DNA of 64,000 nt from positions 211,056-275,055 of the forward strand of contig UESW01001600.1 of NCBI GenBank assembly GCA_900491605.1, given 5' to 3'. Each line of letters begins with the position of its first letter. Position 1 is the first letter of the stretch. Under the pieces are notes generated by a model. It ran no database searches, had not been told where the DNA came from, and saw only the letters and a program-made list of their open reading frames with translations. Made by a program: the position numbers and the translations under genes. The stretch comes from Calamus simplicifolius (taxonomy: Eukaryota > Streptophyta > Magnoliopsida > Arecales > Arecaceae). Shown one piece after another: positions 21,301-32,781 of the stretch.

Positions 21301-22497
21301 TTTTCTCTAAAAGAAGATTTTTTGATTCCATCACTTTGAGTCTTAAATCTTTAATCTTCTTCAAAAATGCAGTGTGATTTTCTCTTGAAGGCATTGCACT
21401 TGAATAAGTTTCAGAATCTCCACAAATTCTTTAAGTTCTTCAAAGATGTTCTTCAAATCACTTAAAGATGAAGAGAGTTGATTCAATCTTGCAATCATCA
21501 TCTAAGGAATAAAGATTTCTTTAATTCATAAAAGCTTCAAGAGCAAACAAACTTTTAATTGCTCCATTTGAAGGTCTGAAAAAAGTGAAGTTGATCATAA
21601 CTGTGCAGGTGCAGGAGCAGGAAGGAGCTGGGACTCCTAGGCTGTGGAAAGGAACCTCATGATGGTCCAGCCTCGCAAGGCTCAAACTCAGGGGCTCTTT
21701 CATCTAAGTGTCCTTTCCTATCCCACTTCCATTCTTTAAAACCCATCCGATGCAATGTTGCCAAGCTATAGTAATCTGTGTGCCTCAGGTTCTTCTTGGG
21801 TTCATTCTCTTGAATTACAACCCCTTGGCTCTTGAATACCAGTTAAGACCATGCCATACGGTAGGGATCTTCTTTTCCCTCCAGCTTCGGCCATATAAAA
21901 TCATCATTGCTGCCAGATTGATGGCTGCCCAGTCAGAACACTGTCCATAACAACAATGTCTCGCTCCGAGACATACTCAAACCGACCAGTCTTTGGGAAA
22001 CAAATCCTACTGCATATATTGTGTAATAATCTCAATCCAAGGGCAATTGATTAGCTCTAATTTCTTCAAACTCAGTAACATCCCTTCCTAACATCCTTGA
22101 AAGCTGCTGACCTATCACTATGCATGTCAGCTAAACCAGTGGGATGCTAAGGTTTCCGAACTTTTGAAGGTGAGATGAATCCTTTTCCTCTTAACATTGC
22201 TTACTAAACCTCCATCCCTCTAGCCAAATTGAAATAAAATTCTTTTACTAGGCTGGATAGGTAGGAACATCAAGAGAGCATAGCTTATCCCAGCCCATTT
22301 CCTTAATGTTCCGATTGAAAAACCCTCGGATTCAAAAAGAAATCACTTTTCTACCCATTGTGATGACCCTAGGGTATCTACCTTTGGTGAAGATGTGTGG
22401 GGTGTGGAATGGACGGAATCGGCTTGGAGAGGCTCACGACGGACGACCCTTTCCCGTCACGGCGCTCCAACCACTGATTCCCTCCTTTGGGTGCCAT
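21301..22497 (-). pseudogene. Copia C extra ORF, strongly degraded
   Basis: This is the counterpart of the Copia D extra ORF. It starts MAPKG at 22497 and retains recognisable fragments on the reverse strand (matching FESEGF, YPALVKEFYFN, CSRICFP, LPYGMVLTG, LRHTDY-type segments) in several frames. Many small deletions and substitutions relative to D leave no long frame. Its divergence from D (roughly a quarter of bases by eye) is far greater than that of the neighbouring pol and spacer. Confidence 0.65.
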
Positions 22498-22584
22498 TGA
22501 TCTTTGGGAAAGGATTTGGATGGAAGATGGGGAAGTTTTGGAAGAATTTTGGAAGAGTTTGGTTAGGATTTGAGAAGATGAAAT

Positions 22585-22794
22585 GAGGTGTCGACTCTGC
22601 CCTAATAAATCAATTTCCCAGGTGTCGACTCCCGCAAAGTCGGGTGTCGACTCCAAATCGCTAACACAGTCAGCGCTCGAACTGGAGTCGGCTCCACTTA
22701 CACGGGTGTCGGCTCCAAGGTCAGGGACCGAGAGCGACACAGTCAGAGGTGTCGACTCCTCATTCTGAGGTGTCGACTCCAATGACAGTTTCAG
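22585..22794 (-). promoter_or_regulatory. Motif array upstream of Copia C extra ORF
   Basis: Eight or so copies of GTGTCGACTCC or GAGTCGGCTCC lie in the spacer between pol and the extra ORF, the same motif as in the LTR. Bases 22617-22794 are identical to 62795-62972 of Copia D. The array ends about 90 bp before the ATG at 22497. The frame upstream of that ATG is also open, so a coding role cannot be excluded. Confidence 0.6.
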
Positions 22795-22961
22795 AAAAAA
22801 AAGATTCAAATGACTGAAACTTGTCAAAATAAATAAAATTTTGATAAAATTTTGGAATTAAGAATCAAATAGCTCAAATGACTAGATAATTTGTCCTTAA
22901 AATTATGAAAGGAATATCAAGAAATTATAGAAATCTAGATTCTCATTCCTTAGTTTCAAAA

Positions 22962-23970
22962 TCAATCCAAAGGGTCACATATCCCTAATTCACCTCTAAG
23001 ATAACAAAATCTCTCTTCACTCAAAGGTTTTGTAAATATGTCAGCTAATTGTTCCTTGTATTAACATATTCAAGACAAATTTCATTATTAGCTACATGTT
23101 CTCTTATAAAATGATATCTAATTTCAATGTGTTTTGTTCTTGAATGTTGAATTGGATTTTTAGTTAATTTATTGCACTCGTGTTATCACATCTAATTGGA
23201 GTTTTATCAAGTGTTATGCCATAATCTTCAAGTTGTCTCTTAATCCAAAGGATTTGAGCACAGCAACTTCCAGCTGCAACATATTCTGCTTCAGCAGTAG
23301 ATAATGCAACCGAATTTTGCTTTTTGCTAAACCAAGAGATTAAGTTACATCCTAAGAATTGACATGCACCACTTGTGCTTTTTCTATCTAATTTACATCC
23401 AGCATAGTCAGAATCAGAATATGCAATTAAATTTAAGTTTGAGTCTCTAGAATACCATAAACCTACATTTTTAGTTCCACTTAAATATCTTAAGATTCTT
23501 TTTACAGCAATTAAGTGAGATTCTTTAGGTTCAGATTGAAATCTAGCACATAACATACTGCAAACATAATATCTGGTCTACTAGCTGTTAAGTAAAGAAG
23601 AGATCCATCATACCTCTATAATATTTTGATCTACTTTCTTACCATCTTCATCTTTGTCCAATTTGCACGAAGGACTCATAGGAGTTCCAAGTGGTTTGAT
23701 TGACTCCATTCCAAACTTCTTGAGCAGTTCTTTGTGTATTTGGCTTGATTGATGAAAATTCCTTCTTTGCTTTGTTTGATTTGAAGTCCTAGGAAGAAGT
23801 TGAGTTCTCCCATCATACTCATTTCAAACTCACCCTGCATCAACTTAGCAAATTCTTGACATAACAAATTGTTAGTAGCACCGAATACAATATCATCAAC
23901 ATATATTTGTACTACTAATAAATCTTTGTCTTTTCTTTTCAAAAATAGTGTTTTATCAACATTTCCTCTT
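22962..23970 (-). pseudogene. pol: Copia C RNase H and RT C-terminus
   Basis: Reading right to left: QIYVDDIVFGATNN (catalytic YVDD, 23860-23905), MSMMGELNFFLGLQIKQ, then after frame breaks near 23570-23740 the RNase H motifs LIAYSDSDYAGCKLDRKSTSG and STAEAEYVAAGSCCAQILWIKRQL. The end at 22962 is FCYLRGELGICDPLD as in Copia D. A one-base loss near 23165 breaks the last segment. Confidence 0.87.
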
Positions 23971-24782
23971 AAAAATTTTCAATTAGAAATTTACTTAATC
24001 TTTCATACCAAGCTCTAGGTGCTTGTTTCAAACCATATAGTGCTTTGTGTAATTTAAAAACATGATTTGGAAATTCATGATCTTCAAAACCAGGTGGTTG
24101 TTCAACAAAAACTTCCTCATTTATAAATCCATTTAAAAATGCACTTTTAACATCCATTTGAAATAAATTGATATGCATATGACATGCAAATGCAAGTAAT
24201 AATCTAATTGCTTCAAGTCTAGCTACAGGTGCAAAAGTTTCATCAAAATCAATTCCTTCTTCTTGATTATATCCTTTTGCAACTAATCTAGCTTTGTTTC
24301 TAATTACTATGCCATTTTCGTCTAATTTATTTCTAAATACCCATTTTGATCCTATAACAGAATGATCTTTAGGTCTATCTACAAGAGTCCAAACATTATT
24401 CCTAGTAAATTGATTTAATTCTTCTTGCATAGCTAACATCCAATTATTATCTTTTTCTGCTTCTTCAATAGTTTTAGGTTCAATTTGAGATACAAATGCA
24501 AGATGATTATTGATGTTTCTCATTGATGATCTAGTTCTTACTCCTTGAGATGGATCACCTATAATTAATTCTCTTGGATGACCATAGGCATATCTCCAAT
24601 CTCTAGGTAGATCTATATCATTATGATTTGCATCAACAACATCAACACTAGGAGAATCATTATCTTTAGCTTCTTGTTCATGATCTGAAGATACATCTAT
24701 ATTCAATTTTTCAATATCTCTTTCTAGAATGTTTGTATCTTCCTCATCATCAATCTTTTCAGAACTTGATGCTAAAGATTCA
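23969..24782 (-). pseudogene. pol: Copia C reverse transcriptase N-terminal half
   Basis: Open from 24706 to 23969: WRYAYGHPRELIIGDPSQG, IEEAEKDNNWMLAMQEELNQF, VIGSKWVFRNKLDENG, ARLVAKGYNQEEGIDFDETF, QMDVKSAFLNGF and ALYGLKQAPRAWYERLSKFL. A stop and frameshift at about 23965 separate it from the YVDD part. The joint with integrase at 24782 is also out of frame. Confidence 0.88.
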
Positions 24783-25718
24783 TCAAAAATTATGAATAGA
24801 TTCTTCTACAATTAAGTTTCTCTTGTTAAATACTCTATAGGCTTTACTAGATGTTGAATATCCTAAGAAAATGCCTTCATCAGATTTTGCATCAAATTTT
24901 CCTAGATTATCTTTGCCATTATTATGAATGAAACATTTACAACCAAATGCATGAAAATAACTTATGTTTGGTTTTCTATTATTCCATAGTTCATAAGGTG
25001 TTTTCTTAATGATTGGCCTAATTAGAGCTCTATTAAGAATGTAGCATGCCGTGTTTATAGCTTCCGCCCAAAAGTATTTTGGTAGGTTGCTTTCACATAG
25101 CATGGTACGGGCCATGTCTTCTAAAGGTTCTATTTTTCTTTCAACTACTCCATTTTGTTGCGGTGTTCTAGGTGCAGAAAAATTATGATGAATGCCATTT
25201 TCTATGCAAAAGTTTTCAAATAAATGATTTTCAAATTTCGTGCCATGATCACTTCTTAGAGACACTATGGTGTTGTTTTTCTCATTTGTGACCTTCTTGA
25301 AGAATTTCAAAAATAATGGAAAGGTCTCATCCTTATGAGCTAAAAATAATACCCAAGTGTATCTAGAATAATCATCTACAATCACAAGACCATATTTCTT
25401 TCCTCCTAGACTTGTGGTTCTAGTAGGTCCAAAAAGATCCATGTGAAGTAGTTCAAGTGGCCTAGAAGTGGAAACAATATTTTTAGTTTTGAAAGAATTT
25501 CTAGTTTGTTTTCCAAATTGACATGCATCACAAATTTTGTTATTTTCAAAATCTAGTTGTGGAAGTCCTTTTACTAAATCCATTCTAATTAATTTTGAAA
25601 TAAGGTGTGTGCTTGCATGACCTAATCTACGATGCCACAACCAACCAATCTCATTCATATTAGCATTATTAGCAACTAAGCAATGATTACTAGTAGACAA
25701 ATTGTCTAAATCAATCAA
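24783..25718 (-). pseudogene. pol: Copia C integrase, open frame of about 310 residues
   Basis: The longest intact pol segment in the window. The zinc domain is WLWHRRLGHAS with CDACQFGK. Catalytic acidic residues lie in ELLHMDLFGP, SLRSDHGTKFEN and PQQNGVVERK. The C-terminal copia block is TPYELWNNRKPNISYFHAFGC, then FDAKSDEGIFLGYS. The Glu usually after HGT is Lys. It is labelled pseudogene because the surrounding polyprotein frame is broken on both sides. Confidence 0.88.
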
Positions 25719-26161
25719 GTATACATTGCCATTTCTATTTCCAATAAAAACAATGCTATTATCAATGGGATTAGAAACTGTGCATATAGAAGCTTCAAAT
25801 GATACTTTAAAACCTTTATCACATAATTGACTAATGCTAATTAAATTATGTTTTAAACCATTAACATATAAGACATTTTCAATATATGTGGAGGGAGTTA
25901 TTTGAATTTTACCAAACCCAATTTGGCCTTTGCCATTGTCACCAAATGTAACAACTCCTCCTCTTTTGCTTCAAGGGTGATGAATTGATCCTTGTCACCC
26001 GTCATGTGCCTTGAGCAGCCACTATCGAGATACCACTTTCGCTTTGATCTTTTGGCCGCAAGACACTCCTGCAAAATAATTAAAGTCTTATATTTAGGTA
26101 CCCAAGCCTTCTTGGGTCCTTCATGGTTAGTAGCATAAAAATTGTTCCTTTGGGAACCCAA
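25719..26161 (-). pseudogene. pol: Copia C protease
   Basis: GPKKAWVPKYK precedes the protease. The active site WYLDSGCSRHMTGD is intact (about 25995-26037), followed by DQFITLEAKEE. A one-base frame change at about 25950 leads to the remainder (GFGKIQITPSTYIENVLYV-like reading, then GLKHNLISISQLCDKGFKV) upstream of integrase. Confidence 0.82.
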
Positions 26162-27676
26162 TTTTCTTTCCTTTACTATTTAATTCTTATTATTTTTCTA
26201 AAATTGCATTCATAAATTTGTCCTTTCTTGTTACAGTAATGACATGTAACATTATTTTTTTGTTCCTTTCTAAAAAAGTTTTTGACAAATTTTTGTTTAA
26301 GTTAGGTCTATATCCTAAACCAGCCTTATCATATATAGCTCTTTGATTACTTAACAATAAATTAAGTTTTTCAGAACTATAAGTAAATTTATCAACAATA
26401 CTTTTATATTTATCAACTTCCTTCTTTAATTTATCATTTTCATTGAAATTGATTCTTTTTTTTCAAATTTTCATTTTCAGATTTCAGCACTTTAGTTTCA
26501 TTAGTTAAGATTTTCTTTTTCTTTGAAAGTTAAATTTTCATTTTTCAAAATTTGTTTTTTTTCAAAATTTTAAATCACCACAAGTTCATTAAAGCATCAA
26601 ATAATTCATCAAAAGCAAATCATCACAAGGGTTTTCAGAACTTACCTCATCGTCGTTTGCCATAAAGCAAATGTTGCAACCTCCTTTTGTTCTTCCTCCG
26701 AAGAGGATTCATCGCTGTCGCTCCAAGTTGCAACATAGGCTTTCTTCTTCTTCTTGAAAGTCTTCTTTAGTTGAGGACAATCATATCTAAATGCCCCGGT
26801 TTCTTACATTCATAGCAAATCAAGGGGTCTTTTTCTTTGTCCTTGTCTTTTCTTTTCTCCTTCCATCTTAGTTCCAATTTCTTCTTTTGGAAGGGTCTCT
26901 TTCTTCTCATGAATTTTTTGAATTTTCTTGCTAGAAGAGCTGTCTCATCATCATCATCATCTATCTTGCAGCTCTCCTCATTTTGCAGCCTTAAGAGCTA
27001 TGGTCTTTTCTTTTTGACATCCTCTCTTGTGCTGCTTCATGGTCAATTCATGGGTCATTAGGGATCCTAGAAGCTCCTCTAAGGGTAAGTGTTGAGGTCC
27101 TTTGCTTCTTGGATTGCTGTCACCTTCGCTTCCCACGTCTTGGAAGTGACCTAAGAATTTTGCGAACAAGTTCAGAGTTAGAATATGTTTTGCCTAACTT
27201 TTCAAACCATTTACAATATCAGTAAATCTAGTGTACATGCATGCTATAGTTTCAGTTTGTTCCATGCTAAATAATTCATATTTATGAACAAGAATATTTA
27301 TTTTAGATTCTTTTACTTGGTTAGTACCCTCATGGGTAACCTCTAATCTATCCCAAATCTCTTTTGCGGAATTACATGTAGATTCTATTAAATTCATTAG
27401 CATCTAAAGAACAATATAAGACATTCATGGCCTTAGCATTGAGCTGTGCCATTTCTATCATTATCATTCCCAATCCCTTTCGGGCTTAGGAACAATAGTG
27501 CCATCAACAATTGTGTGGGTGTAGGTCCATTAGTTATAACACCCCACAATTCATAATCAGAAGCTTGAATGAATATCCTCATTCTTGCTTTCCAATATGA
27601 ATAATTTGGAACCATTAAATAAGGGAGGTCTATTTGTAGAATGACCTTCGGCAAATGATCCAACTTGAGCTGCCAT
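26162..27676 (-). pseudogene. gag: Copia C gag
   Basis: The ATG at 27676 begins MAAQVGSFAEGHSTN, with a frameshift about 60 bases in. Then come YSYWKARMRIFIQASDYELW, the UBN2-type core ESTCNSAKEIWDRLEVTHEG and LEELLGSLMTHEL. A zinc knuckle starts CYECKKPGHL near 26780-26825 but loses frame before its last Cys. The stretch 26310-26620 is a low-complexity Lys/Glu/Asn region with a heptad-like pattern. Several frame breaks occur. Confidence 0.82.
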
Positions 27677-27723
27677 TTGGATCTTTAGCTCTTGATCGTG
27701 TGATCAAAATCTAATGAGCACTT

Positions 27724-27735
27724 GCTCTGATACCA
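27724..27735 (-). other. Copia C primer binding site
   Basis: The complement reads TGGTATCAGAGC, two bases after the 5' LTR end. It matches initiator methionine tRNA. Confidence 0.9.
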
Positions 27736-28467
27736 ATTGTTGGCCAGATGGCAACCCAAGAGGGGGGGTGAATTGGGTTCTTTAAAAATTTTAACCTTTG
27801 AAAAATTTATTTTAAGATGAATAAATAAATTAATAAATAAGCACAAACAGAGATAGAGATAGAGATAATAAGCACGACAAACACAAAGATTTTATAGTGG
27901 TTCGGTGTATCCAACACCTACGTCCACTCCCAAGATCACTTGGGTCCACACTATAATCCCTCGATTACAGCCGAGTTGTTTTACAAGCTCACAACTCAAA
28001 CTTGTTGTTTTACCCGGGATCACAACGAACCCAGCCGGTTTTTCGGGCTCACCAGCACAAAACCCTAAACTCAAGCTAATCTAGCTTGACCCGAGGTATA
28101 CAACCTCCACTAGTTCAATCCCCTTGATTGAACTAGCACAAAAAGAAGAATGTTTACAATACACAGCTCCTTAAATGAGCAAATATTCAAAATAAATAAA
28201 CAAGTTTAGAAAAGCCTGTTTGAAGTGATTTGAATTTGAGCTTTTCTTCTTTTCCTCTTCTCTCTTGGAATGGTTGAATCAAGCTCAGCTTTATTCTTCA
28301 CAGGTTGCAGTTGAGAAGATTGAGGAAAAACAGAGCTTTTTTCTTCTTTGGAATCCTCCGATATTTGAGCTTTGGATTTTTTGAGCTTTTTGTGGAAGGA
28401 TTTTTCTCTCTCTCTTTTTTCTCTTGATTTTTTTGATTTTTTCTCTCTTTTTTCAAACGGGTTCCCC

Positions 28468-28475
28468 TTTTTATA
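28468..28475 (-). promoter_or_regulatory. TATA box of Copia C 5' LTR
   Basis: TATAAAAA on the reverse strand, followed by GGGG. The same box sits at 20322-20329 and, in Copia D, at 60122-60129. It lies about 130 bp downstream of the motif array. Confidence 0.55.
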
Positions 28476-28604
28476 GATTCTTAATCCATTTGGGAGAAAA
28501 CTAGCATTGAGTGTTGGAACCAAAAAAAAATAGCCGTTAGAAATTAGGTAAAAAATATTACCGTTAGAGCTGATCTGGCAATTTAAATTTTTCCTGTAGG
28601 TTGG

Positions 28605-29010
28605 AGTCGGCTCCAACTTTTCAGGTGTCGGCTCCAATCGTTTTTCCAAAAATAGTAAATGAGTTCGTTGAGGAGTCGGCTCCGAAAAAGTAAGTGTCGG
28701 CTCGCCACATCAGGTGTCGGCTCCCGAAAATGAGGGTGTCGACTCCGGATGTTCAAAAAATATGCTCTCTATTCTCATGTTAGAGTCGGCTCCAGAAATC
28801 CCAGGTGTCAGCTCCCGAACTTCAGGTGTCGGCTCTCGAACTCAAGGTGTCGCACCAAAAACTGACACAGAAAGCACTTCTCTGTATCTCAGGTTAGAAT
28901 CAGCTCCAGAGTTTCAGGTGTCGACTCCAAACCGTGCCGAAAACTTAGAAATGTTATGATACTCTATGGTGTCGGCTCCAGACACAGTAAGTGTCGACTC
29001 CAAGGTCTAA
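28605..29010 (-). repeat. GGAGTCGGCTCC motif array in Copia C 5' LTR
   Basis: More than a dozen copies of GAGTCGGCTCC, GTGTCGGCTCC or GTGTCGACTCC in about 400 bp, with variants such as AATCAGCTCC. It is positioned upstream of the TATA box in element orientation, as in the 3' LTR and Copia D. Confidence 0.85.
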
Positions 29011-29172
29011 ACTTAAATATTTTCCATTTAAAACTTAATTCTAAACTGATTTTGTATGCCGTTTGAATAATTAAACATTCTTAATGCCTGAAATACTTCT
29101 CAAATTTGTCAGAAACATAATTATTATACTCATGTCTTTTGTTAATCATCAAAATCAATAATTGGGTCAACA

Positions 29173-29234
29173 ACCGACGTCCGAGCCCGGAGCCAGGGCG
29201 CACCTGAGTTGGATAACGAATTTCCGAGGCAACA
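29173..29234 (+). repeat. G1 5' LTR remnant, right part
   Basis: After the Copia C target duplication the G1 LTR resumes (GACGTCCGAGCCCGGAGCC) and ends GAGGCAACA at 29234. It matches about 44031-44092. Confidence 0.8.
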
Positions 29235-29237
29235 GAT

Positions 29238-29255
29238 TGGTGCTAGAGGAAGGGC
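29238..29255 (+). other. G1 primer binding site
   Basis: TGGTGCTAGAGGAAGGGC begins three bases after the LTR end. It resembles the TGGCGCTAGA-type site of Tat elements. The tRNA species was not verified. Confidence 0.65.
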
Positions 29256-29316
29256 CTCTATCCCATAAACTTGTAACCCAGGAGATAAGACTCGAAACCA
29301 GAAGAATCATCCTCTA

Positions 29317-30870
29317 ATGGCCAATCAGAAGAGAGCCACATCTGAGGCTCAAGATTAGGCCACCTCTCAAAGGCCTGATCCGATTAGCGGTGTAGCGCCT
29401 TTGCCACCACCGCCAGCTGAGACTCCTTCCCTGCCGGCAACGGTGGTAACATTGGACTTGTTCGCTACTCTGGTCTAGCAGGTCCATACATTGACCTAGC
29501 TGGTCCAGGGACTCCAAGGGGTTCCTTGCCCAACTGCTCCTGCTCCATAGCTTCATGAAGAGGCTGCTGTCCTTGTTCCGCCAGCGATCTCTTCTTCCAA
29601 TCTGCCTGAAGTGATGGATTATCATCACCGGCCCGCAAAGGCAAAGCTAGTGCCGCAGTAGGCCGGAGGGAAGAGCCCGATCAGATCTCGACGGGTTTGT
29701 TTTCTTTCCTCGGTGTCTTCCTAGGACTCAACACCGCTGCCATCTTCCCATCGCCCAATCCCTCCTACCACTTTGGATGAAGGGATTAGGCAACAGATGC
29801 AAGAGATGCGTCGAGAATGGCGTCAAGAGTTGGATGCTGTCAGACAAGCTCCTCCGTCCCAGCCAAAGGCGGAGCAAGGTATTCCATTCTCTGAGAGAAT
29901 CATGAGGGAAGCGATTCCTCCTCATGTCAAGCTTCCCACCATCGAGCCATATCATGGATCCACTGATCCCGATGACCACTTGAGCAGCTTCAGATCCATC
30001 ATGATATTCCATGGAGCATCGAATACAATCATGTGTCGAGCCTTCCCCTCCACTCTTAGGGGATCTATTCGAACCTGGTTTAATAGCTTGAAGCCAGGTT
30101 CCATTGATTCTTTTGACGAGCTGAGTTGTTTACTCATTAGCCAGTTCGTCAGCAGCCGTCGCCAGCGATGGAGATATGATTCCCTCTCTGAAGTCAAGCA
30201 GAGAGAGAGGGAATCCTTGAAGAATTACCTTGGCCGCTTCAACACAGCCCTCCTGGAGGTCGACCACCTCAACCGCGAGGTAGCCATGTCTGCCTTGGTT
30301 GGAGGAGTGTCAAAAGAAGGGGACTTCTACTTGGCTCTGGAGGTTAACTACCCAAAGAGCCTTTCAGGCATGATGTCCCTGGTGGATAAGTACGCTAGGG
30401 TTGAAGAATTAAAGGAGGTTAGCTCGAGCTAAGCAACTGAAGAAGAAGGAGGCAAAGGGCTCGGACAAGCATCGAGCCTACCGTCATGTAAGCCCGCCTC
30501 ACCGCCAGAGAGCTCCTCCACCGCCACCTCCATACCGAACCCGGAGTCCAGCTCGAAGGTTCGATTATTACACTCCTCTCACCGCACCAAGAGCGCAAAT
30601 CCTGATGGAGATCAAGCATCAGATTCCTCGGCCTCCTCCTTTTCGAGGCAATGCAACTCGGAGGGATATAACCAAGTACTGCTGCTTTTATCGGAATCAT
30701 AGGCTTGACATCAAGGACTATTGGCAGCTTCAGAATGAGATTGAGTGGTTGATCTAACAGGGCAGACTGAATCAATTCAGAGGACCCCCTGAGCAAAACA
30801 ATGAAGGGGATTGCCAGCCCAAGCCTCGCCAGCTCCCACCACCCAATCCTCCGGTTATCGGCAATGTTAA
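29317..30870 (+). pseudogene. gag: G1 gag
   Basis: The ATG at 29317 (MANQKRATSEAQD) is followed by an early stop at 29356. In the same frame 29773-30432 is open: IPPHVKLPTIEPYHGSTDP, then FRSIMIFHGASN, AFPSTLRGSIRTWFNSL, SIDSFDELSCLLISQFVSSRR and LKNYLGRFNTALLEV, the retrotransposon gag (PF03732-like) core. A frameshift near 30425 leads to a Pro/Arg-rich linker and a zinc-knuckle relic YCCFYRNHRLDIKDYW at about 30675-30725, where the final Cys is Tyr. A stop follows at about 30756. Confidence 0.85.
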
Positions 30871-31740
30871 TGTGATAGCGGCGGTTGGCTCCCCATCATC
30901 TTGGCTAAGCGAGGAAGAAAACCCGCCAAAGAAGGCTCGGGTTGATGAGCTCACTTTTTCTGATGAAGATATTTGGGAGGTACAGTACCTCCATGACAAT
31001 GCTCTGGTTGTATCCCTGAACATGAACAATTATGATGTACACCGTATTTTAATTGATAGTGGAAGCTTCGTTAATGTTTTGTATTTTGATGCCTTTGAGA
31101 GATTGAAATTCTGGGTAGAGAGCCTCCGGGCTGTGGAGTCCACCTTAGTAGGTTTCACAGGTGACTCCATAATCCCCGAAGGAGTTATCACTCTAACAGT
31201 TCGAGCCGGCACTTGGCCCCGCGTAGCTACTGTGCTCATGGATTTTCTTGTAACCAAGCTTCGGTCTCCTTAAAATGACATCCTCGGTAGGCCAGGACAA
31301 GTATCTCTCAAAGCAATCATTTCTATTCTCCATCTTGCCATGAAGTTCCCCACCGAATGAGGGGTGGGAGTCATTCGAGGAAGTCAAATTATAGCTCGAC
31401 ATTACTATGTTGCCGACCTTCAATCCATGAAGCCCGAGGTGGATTGGCTGAATGCTCGAGAAGATTTCATCGAACAACGAGGAGAGCCAGTCGAAGAATT
31501 AGAGAAAGTGCCACTCGACGAAGCTCGGCCCGACCGAACTATAAAGGTTGGGTCACAACTGAAAGGAAAGCTTCGATAGGACTTAATCGAGTTCCTTCGG
31601 AAAAGTCTTCGTCTGGTCTGTGTCGGATATGCTCGGGATCAGCCTAGATGTCCTGGTCCACCGCCTCAGCGTGGACGAGGCATTTCGATCAATTAAGCAA
31701 AAAAAAGGAGCTTCTCCCTCGAGCGCCAAAAGGCCATCGA
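30871..31740 (+). pseudogene. pol: G1 protease and linker to RT
   Basis: ILIDSGSFVNVLYFDAFERL at about 31050-31108 is the aspartic protease site (DSG) of Tat elements, preceded by TFSDEDIWEV and HDNALVVSL. A stop at 31273 precedes NDILGRPG, the flap and C-terminal motif. The linker carries REEDFIEQRGEPVEELEKV-like residues (31460-31515) and further stops near 31360, 31579, 31696 and 31746. Confidence 0.82.
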
Positions 31741-31747
31741 AGAGTAG

Positions 31748-32781
31748 GTGGACAAACTCATCAAAGCCAATTTCATCCGGGAAGTCAATTACCCTGATTG
31801 GGTGGCGAATGTAGTTATGGTGAAAAAATCAAATGGCAAATGGAGGATCTGCATTGACTTCACCGACCTCAACAAGGCTTGCCCAAAAGATAGCTTCCCT
31901 CTTCCTCGGATCGATCAGCTTGTGGATTCGACTTTGGGCCACCGAATGCTAACTTTTATGGATGCCTATTCAGGTTACAACCAAATTCGGATGACACTCG
32001 AGGATGAGAAAAAAACTACCTTCATCATCGACCGAGGTATTTATTGTTACCGAGTCATGCCCTTCGGTTTAAAAAATGTAGGTGCCACTTACGAAAGGCT
32101 GGTCAATAAAGTCTTCAAGGAGCAAATCGACTGGAACATGGAAGTATATGTTGATGATATACTAGTGAAGAGCAAGGAGGCATCCCAATATGTTGAGGAC
32201 CTCGTGGAAAGCTTCACAACACTTCGAAAGTACCAGATGAAGCTTAACCCAACCAAATGTGCTTTCGGGGTTAACTCTAGAAAGTTCTTAAGCTTCATGG
32301 TCTCTCAGCGAGGCATTGAAGCAAATTCACAGAAGATCCAAGCCCTGCGATAGATGGCCCCTCCGGGGTCAATCAAAGATGTGCAACGCCTTATCGGAAG
32401 GATAGCGGCCCTCAGCCGCTTCATTGCTCGGTCGGCCAAAAAGTGCCTTCCCTTCTTCAAAGTGCTTCAATCGGCCAAAGATTTTCAATGGACCCCAGAT
32501 TGCCAGAAGTCCTTTAAAGATCTTAAGAAATACCTCGGCTCGCCACCTCTCCTTAGTAGTCCGAAACCAGGGGAAACGCTGAGTCTATACTTAGCGATCT
32601 CTGAAAACGTTGTTTGCTCTGTGCTGATCAGAGAGGAGAACAAAGTCCAAAAGCCAGTTTATTATGTTAGCAAATTGCTCAAAGACGCCAAAACGAGGTA
32701 CACTCGGGTTGAGAAGATGGTTCTGGCCCTAGTAACATCGGTCCGAAAGCTACGATCATATTTCCAACCACACACTGTCAC
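31748..32781 (+). pseudogene. pol: G1 reverse transcriptase and RNase H, left part
   Basis: The RT core is open to 32353: FIREVNYPDWVANVVMVKK, NGKWRICIDFTDLNKACPKD, MDAYSGYNQIRM, CYRVMPFGLKN and the catalytic EVYVDDILVKS at about 32140-32175. After a stop at 32351 (CGATAG; a Trp codon is expected) the connection and RNase H part follows: GRIAALSRFIARSAKKCLPF, FQWTPDCQKSF, LSLYLAISENVVCSVL and PVYYVSKLLKDAKTRY. The frame is cut at HTVTV by the solo LTR and resumes at 34182. Confidence 0.9.

Larger units (their letters stand above)
19591..29172 (-). mobile_element. Copia C: SIRE-type copia inserted in G1 5' LTR
   Basis: Reverse-strand element with LTRs at 27738-29172 (5') and 19591-20884 (3'), TG...CA ends, Met-tRNA primer site, gag, pol and a degraded extra ORF. 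The flanks are ACCGG (19586-19590) and ACCGA (29173-29177), a five-base duplication with one change. Pol is well preserved and nearly identical to Copia D in the RNase H part. The extra ORF is much more decayed than in D. Confidence 0.93.
27738..29172 (-). repeat. Copia C 5' LTR
   Basis: On the reverse strand it starts TGTTGACCCAATTATTG and ends CATCTGGCCAACA. The motif array occupies 28605-29010 and a TATA box (TATAAAAAGGGG) is the complement of 28464-28475. It repeats 19591-20884. Confidence 0.92.

Noticed and set aside
22620..22790. Repeated GTCGAC words as cloning or adapter artefact
   Set aside because: The words are part of a longer, varied motif present in five separate LTR or spacer locations, so they are genomic.
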